A program made the position numbers and the translations under genes. The notes beneath the pieces were generated by a model. That model ran no database searches, was not told the DNA's origin, and saw nothing but the letters and a program-made list of their open reading frames with translations. From contig NC_090196.1 of the NCBI RefSeq assembly GCF_024679245.1, positions 10,256,361 to 10,320,360 on the forward strand: DNA of 64,000 bases. Reading direction: 5' to 3'. Source of the stretch: Pseudorasbora parva (Eukaryota; Chordata; Actinopteri; Cypriniformes; Gobionidae). Shown here piece by piece: positions 23,001 through 36,113 of this stretch; position 1 is the stretch's first letter, and each line of letters opens with the position of its first letter.

Positions 23001-23890
23001 GATTTGGAGAAAAGTACAGTCAAACTTGCCCAAAAATCAAATTGAATTCAAACACTGTACAATTTTCAACAATAAAACCATAACAATATTTTTTTTTATA
23101 GGTTTGCTCATTCTGTCATTTGATATTTGTTCAGAGTGACACTGACTATTACTGTATTTATTTACAAGTAATTTTACTGTATAGTTTTGGAGAAAAGTAC
23201 AGTCAAATTCGCCCAAAAATTAATTAAAGCACTTGCTCTCTCCAATTTTCAACAATCCATAAAACTCTTTCCTTTATAGGTTTGCTCGTTCTGTCATTTG
23301 AAATTTGTTCAGAGAGACCCTGACTATTACTGTATTTATTTACAATTCATTTTACTGTATAGTTTTGGAGAAAAGTGCAGTCAAATTCGCCCCAAAATTC
23401 ATTCAAGCACTTACACTGTCCAATTTTCAAAAATTCATAAAAATCTTTCCTTTATAGGTTTGCCAATTCTGTCATTTGATATTTGTTCAAAGTCACCCTG
23501 ACAATTACTGTATTTATTTGCAAGTCATTTTACTGTATATTTTTGGAGAAAAGTACAGTCAAACTTGCCCAAAAATCAAATTGAATTCAAACACTGTACA
23601 ATTTTCAACAATAAAACCATAACAATATTTTTTTTTATAGGTTTGCTCATTCTGTCATTTGATATTTGTTCAGAGTGACACTGACTATTACTGTATTTAT
23701 TTACAAGTAATTTTACTGTATAGTTTTGGAGAAAAGTACAGTCAAATTCGCCCAAAAATTAATTCAAGCACTTGCACTCTCCAATTTTCAACAATCCATA
23801 AAACTCTTTCCTTTATAGGTTTGCTTGTTCTGTCATTTGAAATTTGTTTAGAGAGACCCTGACTATTACTGTATTTATTTACAATTCATT
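19918..23890 (+). repeat. 22-monomer HOR, copy 1 (3,973 bp)
   Basis: The same monomer order recurs at a constant offset of 3,973 bp (for example 20,951 and 24,924; 22,569 and 26,542; 23,298 and 27,271). Subtypes include G, B-like, I, J, C, D, several H, A, B, C, E and F. The few differences from copy 2 that I noticed include tttaaagtg near 21,672 against tttagagtg, and ctcttttttttatag near 20,555 against ctctttcttttatag. Confidence 0.88.
21483..21660 (+). repeat. Exemplar monomer subtype H (178 bp)
   Basis: Subtype H is marked by tttatgtacaagtc, gtacagtccaatttgcccc, attcaagcacttgcactg and ttttcaacaattcataaaac. It is the commonest subtype of regions 2-5 and occurs in short runs (21,483 and 21,661). 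A variant with gaacagtcc marks the 61-mer copies (28,898, 39,888 and 60,254). Confidence 0.85.
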
Positions 23891-24203
23891 TTACTGTATA
23901 GTTTTGGAGAAAAGTGCAGTCAAATTCGCCCCAAAATTCATTCAAGCACTTACACTGTCCAATTTTCAAAAATTCATAAAAATCTTTCCTTTATAGGTTT
24001 GCCAATTCTGTCATTTGATATTTGTTCAAAGTCACCCTGACAATTACTGTATTTATTTGCAAGTCATTTTACTGTATATTTTTGGAGAAAAGTTCAGTCA
24101 AACTGCAAATAATCTGTCTATTTAAACACTTACACTGTCCAATTTCAAAAAATTCATAAAAATCTTTCCTTTATTTCCTTTATAGGTTTGCTCATTCTGT
24201 CAT

Positions 24204-24381
24204 TTGATATTTGTTTAGAGTGACCATGACTATTACTGTATTCATGTAAAAGTCATTTTACTGTATAGTTTTAGAGAAAAGTACCGTCAAATTTGCCCCA
24301 AAAGTATTTCAAGCAAGTGCACTCTCCAATTTTCAACAATCCATAAAAATATTTTCTTTATAGTTTTGCTCATTCTGTCAT
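24204..24381 (+). repeat. Exemplar monomer subtype I (178 bp)
   Basis: Subtype I is marked by gtattcatgtaaaagtc, aatttgccccaaaagta, caagcaagtgcactctcc and aaatattttctttatag followed by ttttgctc. It always follows a B-like monomer whose tail has a 10 bp tandem duplication (tttcctttatttcctttata), except at 59,213, where the junction is rearranged. Confidence 0.85.
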
Positions 24382-24559
24382 TTGATATTTGTTTAGAGTG
24401 ACCCTGACTATTACTGTATTTATTAACAAGTCATTTTACTGTACAGTTTTGGAGAAAAGTACAGTCAATATCGCCCCAATATTAATTGAAGCACTTACAC
24501 TGTCCAATTTTCAAAAATTCATAAAACTCTTTCTTTTATAGGTTTTCTTATTCTTTCAT
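24382..24559 (+). repeat. Exemplar monomer subtype J (178 bp)
   Basis: Subtype J is marked by tttattaacaagtc, actgtacagttttgg, gtcaatatcgccccaata and ttaattgaagcacttac. It follows I and precedes a C monomer with cccttaatattac. It is missing from the first internal 1,990 bp copy of each 61-mer (near 33,280 and 44,270). Confidence 0.84.
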
Positions 24560-27500
24560 TTGATATTTGTTTAGAGTGACCCTTAATATTACTGTATTTA
24601 TTTACAAGTCATTTTACTGTATATTTTTAGAGAAAAGTACAGTCGAATATGCCCCAAATATCAACGTGCATTCAAATACTTACACTGTCCCATTTTTTCA
24701 AAAATTCATAAACAATTTTTCATCATAGGTTTTCTCATTCTGTCATTTGAAATTTGTTCAGAGAGACCCTGAATATTACTGTATTTATTTACAAGTATTT
24801 TTACTGTATAGTTTTGGAGGAAAGTGCAGTCAAACTCTCCCCAAAATTCATTCAAGCACTTACAGTCCAATTTTCAAAAATATCATAAAAATCTTTCCTT
24901 TATAGGTTTGCTCATTCTGTCCTTTGATAATTGTTCAGAGTGACCCTGACTATTACTGTATTTATGTACAAGTCATTTTACTGTATAGTTTTAGAGAAAA
25001 GTACAGTCCAATTTGCCCCAAAATTCATTCAAGCACTTGCACTGTCCAATTTTCAACAATTCAAAAAACTCTTTCCTTTATAGGTTTGCTCATTCTGTCA
25101 TTTGATATTTGTTTAGAGTGACACTGACTATTACTGTAATTATTTACAAGTAATTTTACTATATAATTTTGGAGAAAAGTACAGTCAAATTCGCCCAAAA
25201 ATTCATTCAAGCACTTACAGTCCAATGTTCAAAAATATCATAAAAATCTTTGCTTTATAGTTTTGCTCGTTGGGTCCTTTGATATTTGTTCAGAGTGACC
25301 CTGACTATTACTGTATTTATGTGCAAGTCATTTTACTGTATAGTTTTTGAGAAAAGTACAGTCAAACTCTCCCCAAAATTCATTCAATCACTTACAGTCC
25401 AATTTTGAAATATATCATAAAAATCTTTCCTTTATAGGTTTGCTCATTCTGTCCTTTGATATTTGTTCAGAGTGACCCTGACTATTACTGTATTTATGTA
25501 CAAGTCATTTTACTGTATAGTTTTAGAGAAAAGTACAGTCCAATTTGCCCCAAAATTCATTCAAGCACTTGCACTGTCCAATTTTCAACAATTCATAAAA
25601 CTCTTTCCTTTATAGGTTTGCTCATTCTGTCATTTGATATTTGTTTAGAGTGACCCTGACTATTACTGTATTTATTTACAAGTCATTTTACTGTATAGTT
25701 TTAGAGAAAAGTGCAGTCCAATTTGCCCCAAAATTCATTCAAGCACTTGCACTGTCCAATTTTCAACAATTCATAAAACTCTTTCCTTTATAGGATTGCT
25801 CATTCTGCCATTTGATATTTGTTTAGAGTGACCCTGACTATTACTGTATTTATTTACAAGTCATTTTACTGTATAGTTTTAGAGAAAAGTACAGTCGAAT
25901 ATGCCCCAAATATCAACGTGCATTCAAAAACTTACACTGTCCCATTTTTTCATAAATTCATAAACAATTTTACTTTATAGGTTTTCTCATTCTGTCAGTT
26001 TAAATTTGTTCAAAGTGACCCTGAATATTACTGTATTTATTTACAAGTCATTTTACTGTATAGTTTTAGAGAAAAGTACAGTCGAATATGCCCCAAATAT
26101 CAACGTGCATTCAAATACTTACACTGTCCCGTTTTTTCAAAAATTCATAAACAATTTTACTTCATAGGTTTTCTCATTCTGTCATTTGAAATTTGTTCAG
26201 AGAGACCCTGAATATTACTGTATTTATTTACAAGTATTTTTACTGTATAGTTTTGGAGGAAAGTGCAGTCAAACTCTCCCCAAAATTTATTCAAGCACTT
26301 ACAGTCCAATTTTCAAAAATATCATAAAAATCTTTCCTTTATAGGTTTGCTCATTCTGTCCTTTGATATTTGTTCAGAGTGACCCTGACTATTACTGTAT
26401 GTAGTAACAAGTCATTTTACTGTATAGTTTTGGAAAAAAAGTACAGTCAAATTCGGCCCAAAATTCATTCAAGGACTTACAGTGTCCAATTTGCAAAAAT
26501 TCATAAAAATCGTTCCTTTATAGGTTGGCCCATTCTGCCATTTGATATTTGTTCATGGGGACCCTGACTATTACTGTATTTATTTACAAGCTATTTTACT
26601 GTATATTTCTGGAGAAAATGGCAGTCAAACTGCAAATAATCTGTCCATTCAAACATTTACATTGTGTCCAATTTTCAAAAATTCGAAAAATCTTTCCTTT
26701 ATAGGTTTTCTCATTCTGTCATTTAATATTTGTTTAGAGTGACCCCGACTATTACTGTATTTATGTACAAGTCATTTTACTGTATAGTTTTAGAGAAAAG
26801 TACAGTCGAATATGCCCCAAATATCCATGTGCATTTAAATACTTACACTGTCCCATTTTTTCCAAAATTCATGAACAATTTTACTTCATAGGTTTTCTCA
26901 TTCTGTCATTTGAAATTTGTTAAGAGTGACCCTGAATATTACTGTATTTATTTACAAGTATTTTTACTGTATAGATTTGGAGAAAAGTACAGTCAAACTT
27001 GCCCAAAAATCAAATTGAATTCAAACACTGTACAATTTTCAACAATAAAACCATAACAATATTTTTTTTTATAGGTTTGCTCATTCTGTCATTTGATATT
27101 TGTTCAGAGTGACACTGACTATTACTGTATTTATTTACAAGTAATTTTACTGTATAGTTTTGGAGAAAAGTACAGTCAAATTCGCCCAAAAATTAATTAA
27201 AGCACTTGCTCTCTCCAATTTTCAACAATCCATAAAACTCTTTCCTTTATAGGTTTGCTCGTTCTGTCATTTGAAATTTGTTCAGAGAGACCCTGACTAT
27301 TACTGTATTTATTTACAATTCATTTTACTGTATAGTTTTGGAGAAAAGTGCAGTCAAATTCGCCCCAAAATTCATTCAAGCACTTACACTGTCCAATTTT
27401 CAAAAATTCATAAAAATCTTTCCTTTACAGGTTTGCCAATTCTGTCATTTGATATTTGTTCAAAGTCACCCTGACAATTACTGTATTTATTTGCAAGTCA

Positions 27501-30156
27501 TTTTACTGTATATTTTTGGAGAAAAGTACAGTCAAACTTGCCCAAAAATCAAATTGAATTCAAACACTGTACAATTTTCAACAATAAAACCATAACAATA
27601 TTTTTTTTTATAGGTTTGCTCATTCTGTCATTTGATATTTGTTCAGAGTGACACTGACTATTACTGTATTTATTTACAAGTAATTTTACTGTATAGTTTT
27701 GGAGAAAAGTACAGTCAAATTCGCCCAAAAATTAATTCAAGCACTTGCACTCTCCAATTTTCAACAATCCATAAAACTCTTTCCTTTATAGGTTTGCTTG
27801 TTCTGTCATTTGAAATTTGTTTAGAGAGACCCTGACTATTACTGTATTTATTTACAATTCATTTTACTGTATAGTTTTGGAGAAAAGTGCAGTCAAATTC
27901 GCCCCAAAATTCATTCAAGCACTTACACTGTCCAATTTTCAAAAATTCATAAAAATCTTTCCTTTATAGGTTTGCCAATTCTGTCATTTGATATTTGTTC
28001 AAAGTCACCCTGACAATTACTGTATTTATTTGCAAGTCATTTTACTGTATATTTTTGGACAAAAGTGCAGTCAAACTGCAAATAATCTGTCTATTCAAAC
28101 ACTTACACTGTCCAATTTCAAAAAAATCATAAAAATCTTTCCTTTATTTCCTTTATAGGTTTGCTCATTCTGTCATTTGATATTTGTTTAGAGTGACCAT
28201 GACTATTACTGTATTCATGTAAAAGTCATTTTACTGTATAGTTTTAGAGAAAAGTACAGTCAAATTTGCCCCAAAAGTAATTCAAGCAAGTGCACTCTCC
28301 AATTTTCAACAATCCATAAAAATATTTTCTTTATAGTTTTGCTCATTCTGTCATTTGATATTTGTTTAGAGTGACCCTGACTATTACTGTATTTATTAAC
28401 AAGTCATTTTACTGTACAGTTTTGGAGAAAAGTACAGTCAATATCGCCCCAATATTAATTGAAGCACTTACACTGTCCAATTTTCAAAAATTCATAAAAC
28501 TCTTTCCTTTATAGGTTTTCTCATTTTTTCATTTGATATTTGTTTAGAGTGACCCTTAATATTACTGTATTTATTTACAAGTCATTTTACTTTATATTTT
28601 TAGAGAAAAGTACAGTCGAATATGCCCCAAATATCAACGTGCATTCAAATACTTACACTGTCCCATTTTTTCAAAAATTCATAAACAATTTTACTTCATA
28701 GGTTTTCTCATTCTGTCATTTGAAATTTGTTCAGAGAGACCCTGACTATTACTGTATTTATTTACAAGTATTTTTTACTGGATAGTTTTGGAGGAAAGTG
28801 CAGTCAAACTCTCCCCAAAATTCATTCAAGCACTTACAGTCCAATTTTCAAAAATATCATAAAAATCTTTCCTTTATAGGTTTGCTCATTCTGTCCTTTG
28901 ATATTTGTTCAGAGTGACCCTGACTATTACTGTATTTATGTACAAGTCATTTTACTGTATAGTTTTAGAGAAAAGAACAGTCCAATTTGCCCCAAAATTC
29001 ATTCAAGCACTTGCACTGTCCAATTTTCAACAATTCATAAAACTCGTTCCTTTATAGGTTTGCTCATTCTGTCATTTGATATTTGTTTAGAGTGACACTG
29101 ACTATTACTGTATTTATTTACAAGTAATTTTACTGTATAATTTTGGAAAAAGTACAGTCAAATTCGCCCAAAAATTCATTCAAGCACTTACAGTCCAATT
29201 TTCAAAAATATCATAAAACGCGTTCCTTTATAGGTTTGTTCATTCTGTCATTTGATATTTGTTTAGAGTGACCCTGACTATTACTGTATGTAGTAACAAG
29301 TCATTTTACTGTATAGTTTTGGAGAAAAGTACAGTCAAATTCGCCCCAAAATTCATTCAAGGACTTACACTGTCCAATTTGCAAAAATTCATAAAAATCG
29401 TTCCTTTATAGGTTTGCCCATTCTGCCATTTGATATTTGTTCAAGGGGACCCTGACTATTACTGTATTTATTTACAAGCCATTTTACTGTATATTTTTGG
29501 AGAAAAGGGCAGTCAAACTGCAAATAATCGGTCTACTCAAACATTTACATTGTGTCCAATTTTCAAAAATTCGAAAAATCTTTCCTTTATAGGTTTTCTC
29601 ATTCTGTCATTTAATATTTGTTTAGAGTGACCCCGACTATTACTGTATTTATGTACAAGTCATTTTACTGTATAGTTTTAGAGAAAAGAACAGTCGAATA
29701 TGCCCCAAATATCCACGTGCATTTAAATACTTACACTGTCCCATTTTTTCAAAAATTCATAAACAATTTTACTTCATAGGTTTTCTCATTCTGTCATTTG
29801 AAATTTGTTAAGAGTGACCCTGAATATTACTGTATTTATTTACAAGTATTTTTACTGTATAGTTTTGGAGAAAAGTACAGTCAAACTTGCCCAAAAATCA
29901 AATTGAATTCAAACACTGTACAATTTTCAACAATAAAACCATAACAATATTTTTTTTATAGGTTTGCTCATTCTGTCATTTGATATTTGTTCAGAGTGAC
30001 ACTGACTATTACTGTATTTATTTACAATTCATTTTACTGTATAGTTTTGGAGAAAAGTGCAGTCATACTCTCCCCAAAATTCATTCAAGCACTTACAGTC
30101 CAATTTTCAAAAATATCATAAAAATCTTTCCTTTATAGGTTTGCTCATTCTGTCAT

Positions 30157-30334
30157 TTGATATTTGTTCAGAGTCACCCTGACTATTATTGTATTTATGT
30201 GCAAGTCATTTTACTCTATAGTTATATAGAAAAGTACAGTCCAATTTGCCCCAAAATTCATTTAAGCAATTGCACTGTCCAATTTTCAAAAATTCATAAA
30301 AATCTTTCCTTTATAGCTTTACCCATTCTGTCAT
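30157..30334 (+). repeat. Exemplar monomer subtype L (178 bp)
   Basis: Subtype L is marked by gagtcaccctgactattatt, tttatgtgcaagtc, agttatatagaaaagtac, tttaagcaattgcactg and an end that reads tagctttacccattctg. It is confined to the 61-mer copies. A related form has actatatggatgtagagata (32,133 and 34,123). Confidence 0.83.
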
Positions 30335-31598
30335 TTGGTATTTTTTCAAAGTGACCCTGACTATTACTGTATTTATTTACAAGTCATTCTACTGTATATT
30401 TTGGGAGAAAATGGCAGTCAAACTGCAAATAATTTCTATTCAAACACTTACATTGTTTCCAATTTTCAAAAATTAATAAAAATCTTTCCTTTAAATGTTT
30501 GCTCATTCTGTCATTTGATATTTGTTTAGAGTGACCCTTAATATTACTGTATTTATTTACAAGTCATTTTACTGTATATTTTTAGAGAAAAGTACAGTCG
30601 AATATGCCCCAAATATCAACGTGCATTCAAATACTTACACTGTCCCATTTTTTCAAAAATTCATAAACAATTATACTTCATAGGTTTTCTCATTCTGTCA
30701 TTTGAAATTTGTTCAGAGTGACCCTGAATATTACTGTATTTATTTACAAGTATTTTTACTGTATAGTTTTGGAGGAAAGTGCAGTCAAACTCTCCCCAAA
30801 ATTCATTCAAGCACTTACAGTCCAATTTTCAAAAATATCATAAAAATCTTTCCTTTATAGGTTTGCTCATTCTGTCATTTGATATTTGTTCAGAGTCACC
30901 CTGACTAATATTGTATTTATGTACAAGTCATTTTACTGTAAAGTTATATAGAAAAGTACAGTCCAATTTGCCCCAAAATTAATTTAAGCAATTGCACTGT
31001 CCAATTTTCAAAAATTCATAAAAATCTTTCCTTTATAGCTTTACCCATTCTGTCATTTGGTATTTTTTCAAAGTGACCCTGACTATTACTGTATTTATTT
31101 ACAAGTCATTCTACTGTATATTTTGGGAGAAAATGGCAGTCAAACTGCAAATAACGTCTATTCAAACACTTACATTGTTTCCAATTTTCAAAAATTAATA
31201 AAAATCTTTCCTTTAAATGTTTGCTCATTCTGTCATTTGATATTTGTTTAGAGTGACCCCAAATATTACTGTATTTATGTACAAGTCATTTTACTGTATA
31301 GTTTTAGAGAAAAGTACAGTCGAATATGCCCCAAAAATCAACGTGCATTCAAATACTTACACTGTCCCATTTTTTCAAAAATTCATACACAATTTTACTT
31401 CATAGGTTTTTTCATTCTGTTATGTGACATTTGTTCAGAGTGACCCTGACTATTACTGTATTTATTTACAAGTAATTTTACTGTATAGTTTTGGAGAAAA
31501 GCGCAGTCAAACTCTCCCAAAATTCATTCAAGCACTTACAGTCCAATTTTCAAAAATATCATAAAAATCTTTCCTTTATAGGTTTGCTCGTTCGGTCC
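30157..31598 (+). repeat. Internal tandem pair of a tetramer (about 722 bp each)
   Basis: L, B-like, C and D monomers at 30,157-30,878 are repeated at 30,879-31,598 (30,335 and 31,057 are 722 bp apart). The second copy lost bases in the B-like monomer (aataacgtctattc against aataatttctattc). The pair is conserved at 41,147 and 61,513, so it predates the 61-mer duplication. Confidence 0.84.
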
Positions 31599-32132
31599 TT
31601 TGATATTTGTTCAGAGTGACCCTGACTATTACTGTATTTATGTGCAAGTCATTTTACTGTATAGTTTTAGAGAAAAGTACAGTCAAACTCTCCCCAAAAT
31701 TCATTAAAGCACTTACAGTCCAATTTTGAAAAATATCATAAAAATCTTTCCTTTATAGATTTGCTCATTCTGTCCTTTGATATTTGTTCAGAGTGACCCT
31801 GACTATTACTTTATTTATGTACAAGTCATTTTACTGTATAGTTTTAGAGAAAAGTACAGTCCAATTTGCCCCAAAATTCATTCAAGCACTTGCACTGTCC
31901 AATTTTCACCAACAATTCATAAAACTCTTTCCTTTATAGGTTTGCTCATTCTGACATTTGATATTTGTTTAGAGTGACACTGACTATTACTGTATTTATT
32001 TACAAGTATTTTTACTGTATAGTTTGGAGAAAAGTGCAGTCAAACTCTCCCCAAAATTCATTCAAGCACTTACAGTCCAATTTTCAAAAATATCATAAAA
32101 ATCTTTCCTTTATAGGTTTGCTCATTCTGTCA

Positions 32133-34122
32133 TTGGATATTTGTTCAGAGTCACCCTGACTATTATTGTATTTATGTGCAAGTCATTTTACTATATGGAT
32201 GTAGAGATAAGTACAGTCCAATTTGTCCCAAAATTAATTTAAGCAATTGCACTGTCCAATATTCAAAAATTCATAAAAATCTTTCCTTTATAAGTTTACC
32301 CATTCTGTCATTTGGTATTTTTTCAAAGTGAGCCTGACTATTACTGTATTTATTTACAAGCCATTCTACTGTATATTTTGGGAGAAATGGGCAGTCAAAC
32401 TGCAAATAATCTGTCTATTCAAACACTTACATTGTGTCCAATTTTCAAAAATTAATAAAAATCTTTCCTTTATATGTTTGCTCATTCTGTCATTTTATAT
32501 TTGTTTAGAGTGACCCCAAATATTACTGTATTTATGTACAAGTCATTTTACTGTATAGTTTTAGAGAAAAGTACAGTCGAATATGCCCCAAATATCAACG
32601 TGCATTCAAATACTTACACTGTCCACTTTTTTCAAAAATTCATAAACAATTTTACTTCATAGGTTTTCTCATTCTGTCATTTGAAATTTATTCAGAGAGA
32701 CTCTGACTATTACTGTATTTATTTACAATTCATTTTACTGTATAGTTTTGGAGAAAAGTACAGTCAAATTCGCCCCAAAAATCATTCAAGCACTTACACT
32801 GTCCAATTTTCAGAAATTCATAAAAATCTTTCCTTTATAGGTTTGCCCATTCTGTCATTTGATATTTTTTCAAAGTAAACCTGACAATTACTGTATTTAT
32901 TTGCAAGTCATTTTACTGTATATTTTTGGAGAAAAGTGCAGTCAAACTGCAAATAATCTGTCTATTCAAACACTTACACTGTCCAATTTCAAAAAATTCA
33001 TAAAAATCTTTCCTTTATTTCCTTTATAGGTTTGCTCATTCTGTCATTTGATATTTGTTTAGAGTGACCATGACTATTACTGTATTCATGTAAAAGTCAT
33101 TTTACTGTATAGTTTTAGAGAAAAGTACAGTCAAATTTGCCCCAAAAGTAATTCAAGCAAGTGCACTCTCCAATTTTCAACAATCCATAAAAATATTTTC
33201 TTTATAGTTTTGCTCATTCTGTCATTTGACATTTGTTTAGAGTGACCCTGACTATCACTGTATTTATTAACAAGTCATTTTACTGTATATTTTTAGAGAA
33301 AAGTACAGTCGAATATGCCCCAAATATCAACGTGCATTCAAATACTTACACTGTTCCCTTTTTTCAAAAATTCATAAACAATTTTACTTCATAGGTTTTC
33401 TCATTCTGTCATTTGAAATTTGTTCAGAGAGACTCTGACTATTACTGTATTTATTTACAATTCATTTTACTGTATAGTTTTGGAGAAAAGTACAGTCAAA
33501 TTCGCCCCAAAAATCATTCAAGCACTTACACTGTCCAATTTTCAGAAATTCATAAAAATTCTTTCCTTTATAGGTTTGCCCATTCTGTCATTTGATATTT
33601 GTTCAAAGTGACCCTGAGAATTACTGTATTTATTTGCAAGTCAGTTTACTGTATATTTTTGGAGAAAAGTGCAGTCAAACTCTCCCCAAAATTCATTCAA
33701 GCACTTACAGTCCAATTTTCAAAAATATCATAAAAATCTTTCCTTTATAGGTTTGCTCATTCTGTCCTTTGATATTTGTTCAGAGTGACCCTGACTATTA
33801 CTGTATTTATGTACAAGTCATTTTACTGTATAGTTTTAGAGAAAAGTACAGTCCAATTAGCCCCAAAATTCATTAAGCAATTGCACTGTCCAATTTTCAA
33901 AAATTCATAAAAATCTTTCCTTTATAGCTTTACCCATTCTGTCATTTGGTATTTTTTCAAAGTGACCCTGACTATTACTGTATTTATGTGCAAGTCATTT
34001 TACTGTATAGTTTTAGAGAAAAGTACAGTCAAACTCTCCCCAAAATTCATTCAAGCACTTACAGTCCAATTTTCAAAAATATCATAAAAATCTTTCCTTT
34101 ATAGGTTTGCTCATTCTGTCAT
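32133..34122 (+). repeat. Internal 11-monomer repeat, copy 1 (1,990 bp)
   Basis: It matches 34,123-36,113 at an offset of 1,989-1,991 bp at both ends but 2,167 bp in the middle. Copy 1 lacks one J/C monomer equivalent near 33,280 but has one extra G/D monomer near 33,592. The two one-monomer changes nearly cancel in length. Both states are also present in copy B of the 61-mer, so they are older than that duplication. Confidence 0.83.
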
Positions 34123-36113
34123 TTGATATTTGTTCAGAGTCACCCTGACTATTATTGTATTTATGTGCAAGTCATTTTACTATATGGATGTAGAGATAAG
34201 TACAGTCCAATTTGTCCCAAAATTAATTTAAGCAATTGCACTGTCCAATATTCAAAAATTCATAAAAATCTTTCCTTTATAAGTTTACCCATTCTGTCAT
34301 TTGGTATTTTTTCAAAGTGAGCCTGACTATTACTTAATTTATTTACAAGCCATTCTACTGTATATTTTGGGAGAAATGGGCAGTCAAACTGCAAATAATC
34401 TGTCTATTCAAACACTTACATTGTGTCCAATTTTCAAAAATTAATAAAAATCTTTCCTTTATATGTTTGCTCATTCTGTCATTTTATATTTGTTTAGAGT
34501 GACCCCAAATATTACTGTATTTATGTACAAGTCATTTTACTGTATAGTTTTAGAGAAAAGTACAGTCGAATATGCCCCAAATATCAACGTGCATTCAAAT
34601 ACTTACACTGTCCACTTTTTTCAAAAATTCATAAACAATTTTACTTCATAGGTTTTCTCATTCTGTCATTTGAAATTTATTCAGAGAGACTCTGACTATT
34701 ACTGTATTTATTTACAATTCATTTTACTGTATAGTTTTGGAGAAAAGTACAGTCAAATTCGCCCCAAAAATCATTCAAGCACTTACACTGTCCAATTTTC
34801 AGAAATTCATAAAAATCTTTCCTTTATAGGTTTGCCCATTCTGTCATTTGATATTTGTTCAAAGTAACCCTGACAATTACTGTATTTATTTGCAAGTCAT
34901 TTTACTGTATATTTTTGGAGAAAAGTGCAGTCAAACTGCAAATAATCTGTCTATTCAAACACTTACACTGTCCAATTTCAAAAAATTCATAAAAATCTTT
35001 CCTTTATTTCCTTTATAGGTTTGCTCATTCTGTCATTTTATATTTGTTTAGAGTGACCATGACTATTACTGTATTCATGTAAAAGTCATTTTATTGTATA
35101 GTTTTAGAGAAAAGTACAGTCAAATTTGCCCCAAAAGTAATTCAAGCAAGTGCACTCTCCAATTTTCAACAATCCATAAAAATATTTTCTTTATAGTTTT
35201 GCTCATTCTGTCATTTGATATTTGTTTAGAGTGACCCTGACTATCACTGTATTTATTAACAAGTCATTTTACTTTACAGTTTTGGAGAAAAGTACAGTCA
35301 ATATCGCCCCAATTTTAATTGAAGCACTTACACTGTCCAATTTTCAAAAATTCATAAAACTCTTTCCTTTATAGGTTTGCTCATTCTTTCATTTGATATT
35401 TGTTTAGAGTGACCCTTAATATTACTGTATTTATTTACAAGTCATTTTACTGTATATTTTTAGAGAAAAGTACAGTCGAATATGCCCCAAATATCAACGT
35501 GCATTCAAATACTTACACTGTCCCCTTTTTTAAAAAATTCATAAACAATTTTACTTCATAGGTTTTCTCATTCTGTCATTTGAAATTTGTTCAGAGAGAC
35601 TCTGACTATTACTGTATTTATTTACAATTCATTTTACTGTATAGTTTTGGAGAAAAGTACAGTCAAATTCGCCCCAAAAATCATTCAAGCACTTACACTG
35701 TCCAATTTTCAGAAATTCATAAAAAATCTTTCCTTTATAGGTTTGCCCATTCTGTCATTTGATATTTGTTCAAAGTGACCCTGAGAATTACTGTATTTAT
35801 GTACAAGTCATTTTACTGTATAGTTTTAGAGAAAAGTACAGTCCAATTAGCCCCAAAATTCATTTAAGCAATTGCACTGTCCAATTTTCAAAAATTCATA
35901 AAAATCTTTCCTTTATAGCTTTACCCATTCTGTCATTTGGTATTTTTTCAAAGTGACCCTGACTATTACTGTATTTATGTGCAAGTCATTTTACTGTATA
36001 GTTTTAGAGAAAAGTACAGTCAAACTCTCCCCAAAATTCATTCAAGCACTTACAGTCCAATTTTCAAAAATATCATAAAAATCTTTCCTTTATAGGTTTG
36101 CTCATTCTGTCCT
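34123..36113 (+). repeat. Internal 11-monomer repeat, copy 2 (1,991 bp)
   Basis: This is the partner of 32,133-34,122. It keeps the J monomer at 35,216 (actttacagttttgg) and joins G to an H-like tail at 35,759 (cctgagaattactg then tttatgtacaagtc). At 34,335 it has attacttaatttattt, which breaks the reading frame that is open in copy 1. Confidence 0.83.

Larger units (their letters stand above)
23891..27863 (+). repeat. 22-monomer HOR, copy 2 (3,973 bp)
   Basis: This is the second copy, nearly the same by eye as 19,918-23,890. Differences I saw include ctgtccattcaaac near 26,644 and aaaatttattcaag near 26,286. Its last 544 bp overlap the start of the 61-mer duplication (27,320), because the two duplications have different breakpoints. 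After 27,863 the same monomer order continues to about 29,150 before diverging, so the 61-mer contains the start of a third 22-mer. Confidence 0.86.

Noticed and set aside
27278..27595. Longest open reading frame (105 codons)
   Set aside because: It is a chance extension across nearly two satellite monomers, opened by local substitutions, and begins at TTG. The matching frame is shorter in other copies of the same HOR.
30466..30480. Polyadenylation signal AATAAA in some monomers (attaataaaaatc, acaataaaacc)
   Set aside because: The hexamer arises by chance in an A-rich tail and has no associated transcript unit.
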